Positions 12,408 to 12,853 of a stretch of DNA of 12,853 nucleotides are shown piece after piece. Source of the DNA: CAG-791 sp963658695 (GTDB taxonomy: Bacteria > Bacillota > Clostridia > Lachnospirales > Lachnospiraceae); contig CAVKRN010000064.1 in NCBI GenBank assembly GCA_963658695.1, forward strand, positions 1-12,853, written 5' to 3'. The translations under genes were made by a program, and so were the position numbers. The notes under the pieces were generated by a model that ran no database searches, was not told the DNA's origin, and was given only the letters and a program-made list of their open reading frames with translations. The first letter of the stretch is position 1, and each line of letters starts with the position of its first letter.

Positions 12408-12853
12408 TCATTTTCTCTTAAACAGCTTCTCCAGATGATCCTGATTCAAGCCGGAGCCAATTACGCAGATCTTGCCGGTAACATCCGCTGCCCCTGTGCG
12501 AACCTGCGGCTCACCCGGCACATAGTCAAAGTGGATCCAGGACCCATCCCCGGACGGAAGCATACCCTTGCAGCGAAGAACGAAGCCATACTCCTCCTGC
12601 TGATCCAGCGCCTGCAGCATGCTTTCCACTTCTTCTGCCGAGTACGTGTGCGGTGTTTCCATGCCCCAACTCTCGAACACCTCATCTGCATCATGATCAT
12701 GGTGATGATGTTCGTGGTGGTCGTGTCCATCATGTCCATCTTCGTCATGATCGTGGTGATGGCAGCAGTGGTGCTCGTGCTCCTCGTGCTCATCTTCCTC
12801 ATGATCGTGGTGATGGCAGCAGTGGTGCTCGTGCTCCTCGTGCTCATCTTCCT
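12408..12853 (-). CDS. COG0523/CobW-family metallochaperone GTPase, C-terminal part with His/Cys-rich region (partial)
   Basis: The reading frame is open to the window edge, so the N-terminal GTPase domain lies outside. What is visible starts with about 57 residues made almost only of His, Asp, Glu, Cys and Gly, including two copies of an 18-residue unit with eight His and a Cys-Cys pair. A CobW_C domain follows: SAEEVESMLQ, YGFVLRCKG, SWIHFDYVPGE, KICVIGSGLNQDHLEKLF. COG0523 proteins with His-rich stretches are linked to zinc, nickel or cobalt delivery. The stop is TGA at 12408-12410, 29 nt before the fused GTPase gene, suggesting one operon. GTG or ATG codons within the visible part are not proposed as starts because the metal-binding stretch continues upstream in frame. 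Confidence 0.88.
   Translation of the reverse strand, partial: EDEHEEHEHHCCHHHDHEEDEHEEHEHHCCHHHDHDEDGHDGHDHHEHHHHDHDADEVFESWGMETPHTYSAEEVESMLQALDQQEEYGFVLRCKGMLPSGDGSWIHFDYVPGEPQVRTGAADVTGKICVIGSGLNQDHLEKLFKRK
12747..12853 (-). repeat. 54-bp tandem repeat within the His-rich coding region
   Basis: Positions 12747-12800 and 12801-12853 are identical over the 53 bases available before the window ends, and a short near-copy (about 12738-12746, one mismatch) precedes them. The unit is a multiple of three and encodes 18 residues rich in His, Glu and Cys (ending ..HHCCHHHDH-E). The number of copies beyond the window is unknown. Confidence 0.95.

Noticed and set aside
12747..12853. CRISPR-like array
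   Set aside because: The repeats are head-to-tail with no spacers and stay in frame within a protein-coding gene.

Overview
This window looks like a chromosomal core-gene stretch from a Firmicute of class Clostridia, most likely a Lachnospiraceae-type organism with moderate GC. The gene order rplU-prp-rpmA-obg-yhbY-nadD-yqeK-rsfS, the SecG sequence, an L27 with a cleavable N-terminus encoded beside its Prp protease, and strong AGGAGG-type ribosome binding sites support this. The genus cannot be named from the sequence alone.

Layout. Positions 119-733 (+) encode LexA, which converges on a long minus-strand operon; a 20-bp perfect hairpin (804-846) ends both. The minus-strand operon starts at a good promoter (5516-5544) with a structured leader. 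It encodes L21, the Prp protease, L27, then, after a strong internal terminator at 4378-4411, Obg, YhbY, NadD, YqeK and RsfS. These genes serve ribosome production, ribosome assembly and silencing, and NAD synthesis.

Upstream on the same strand lie rnr (RNase R) and smpB, which overlap and serve RNA decay and trans-translation. Before them comes secG, separated from rnr by about 215 nt of non-coding DNA that ends in a terminator. secG is divergent from a GTG-started membrane glycosyltransferase gene (9011-10726, +), and the two promoters are interlocked around a small palindrome. Next is rpsT (S20) with its own near-consensus promoter and a hairpin leader. After it come a possible 13-codon ORF and a very strong terminator.

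The right end (11428-12853, minus) holds two adjacent COG0523/G3E-type metal GTPase genes. The first runs off the window and carries a His/Cys/acid-rich metal-binding stretch built from a perfect 54-bp tandem repeat. The second is a CobW-like P-loop domain apparently fused to a YcgQ/DUF1980-like C-terminal domain. They look like a metal (probably zinc) handling operon.

I found no rRNA, tRNA, tmRNA, insertion sequence, prophage gene or CRISPR array. Most of the window is ordinary housekeeping DNA. The parts worth a second look are the metal-GTPase pair, the 13-codon ORF with its hairpins, the secG downstream region and the leaders of rpsT and rplU.
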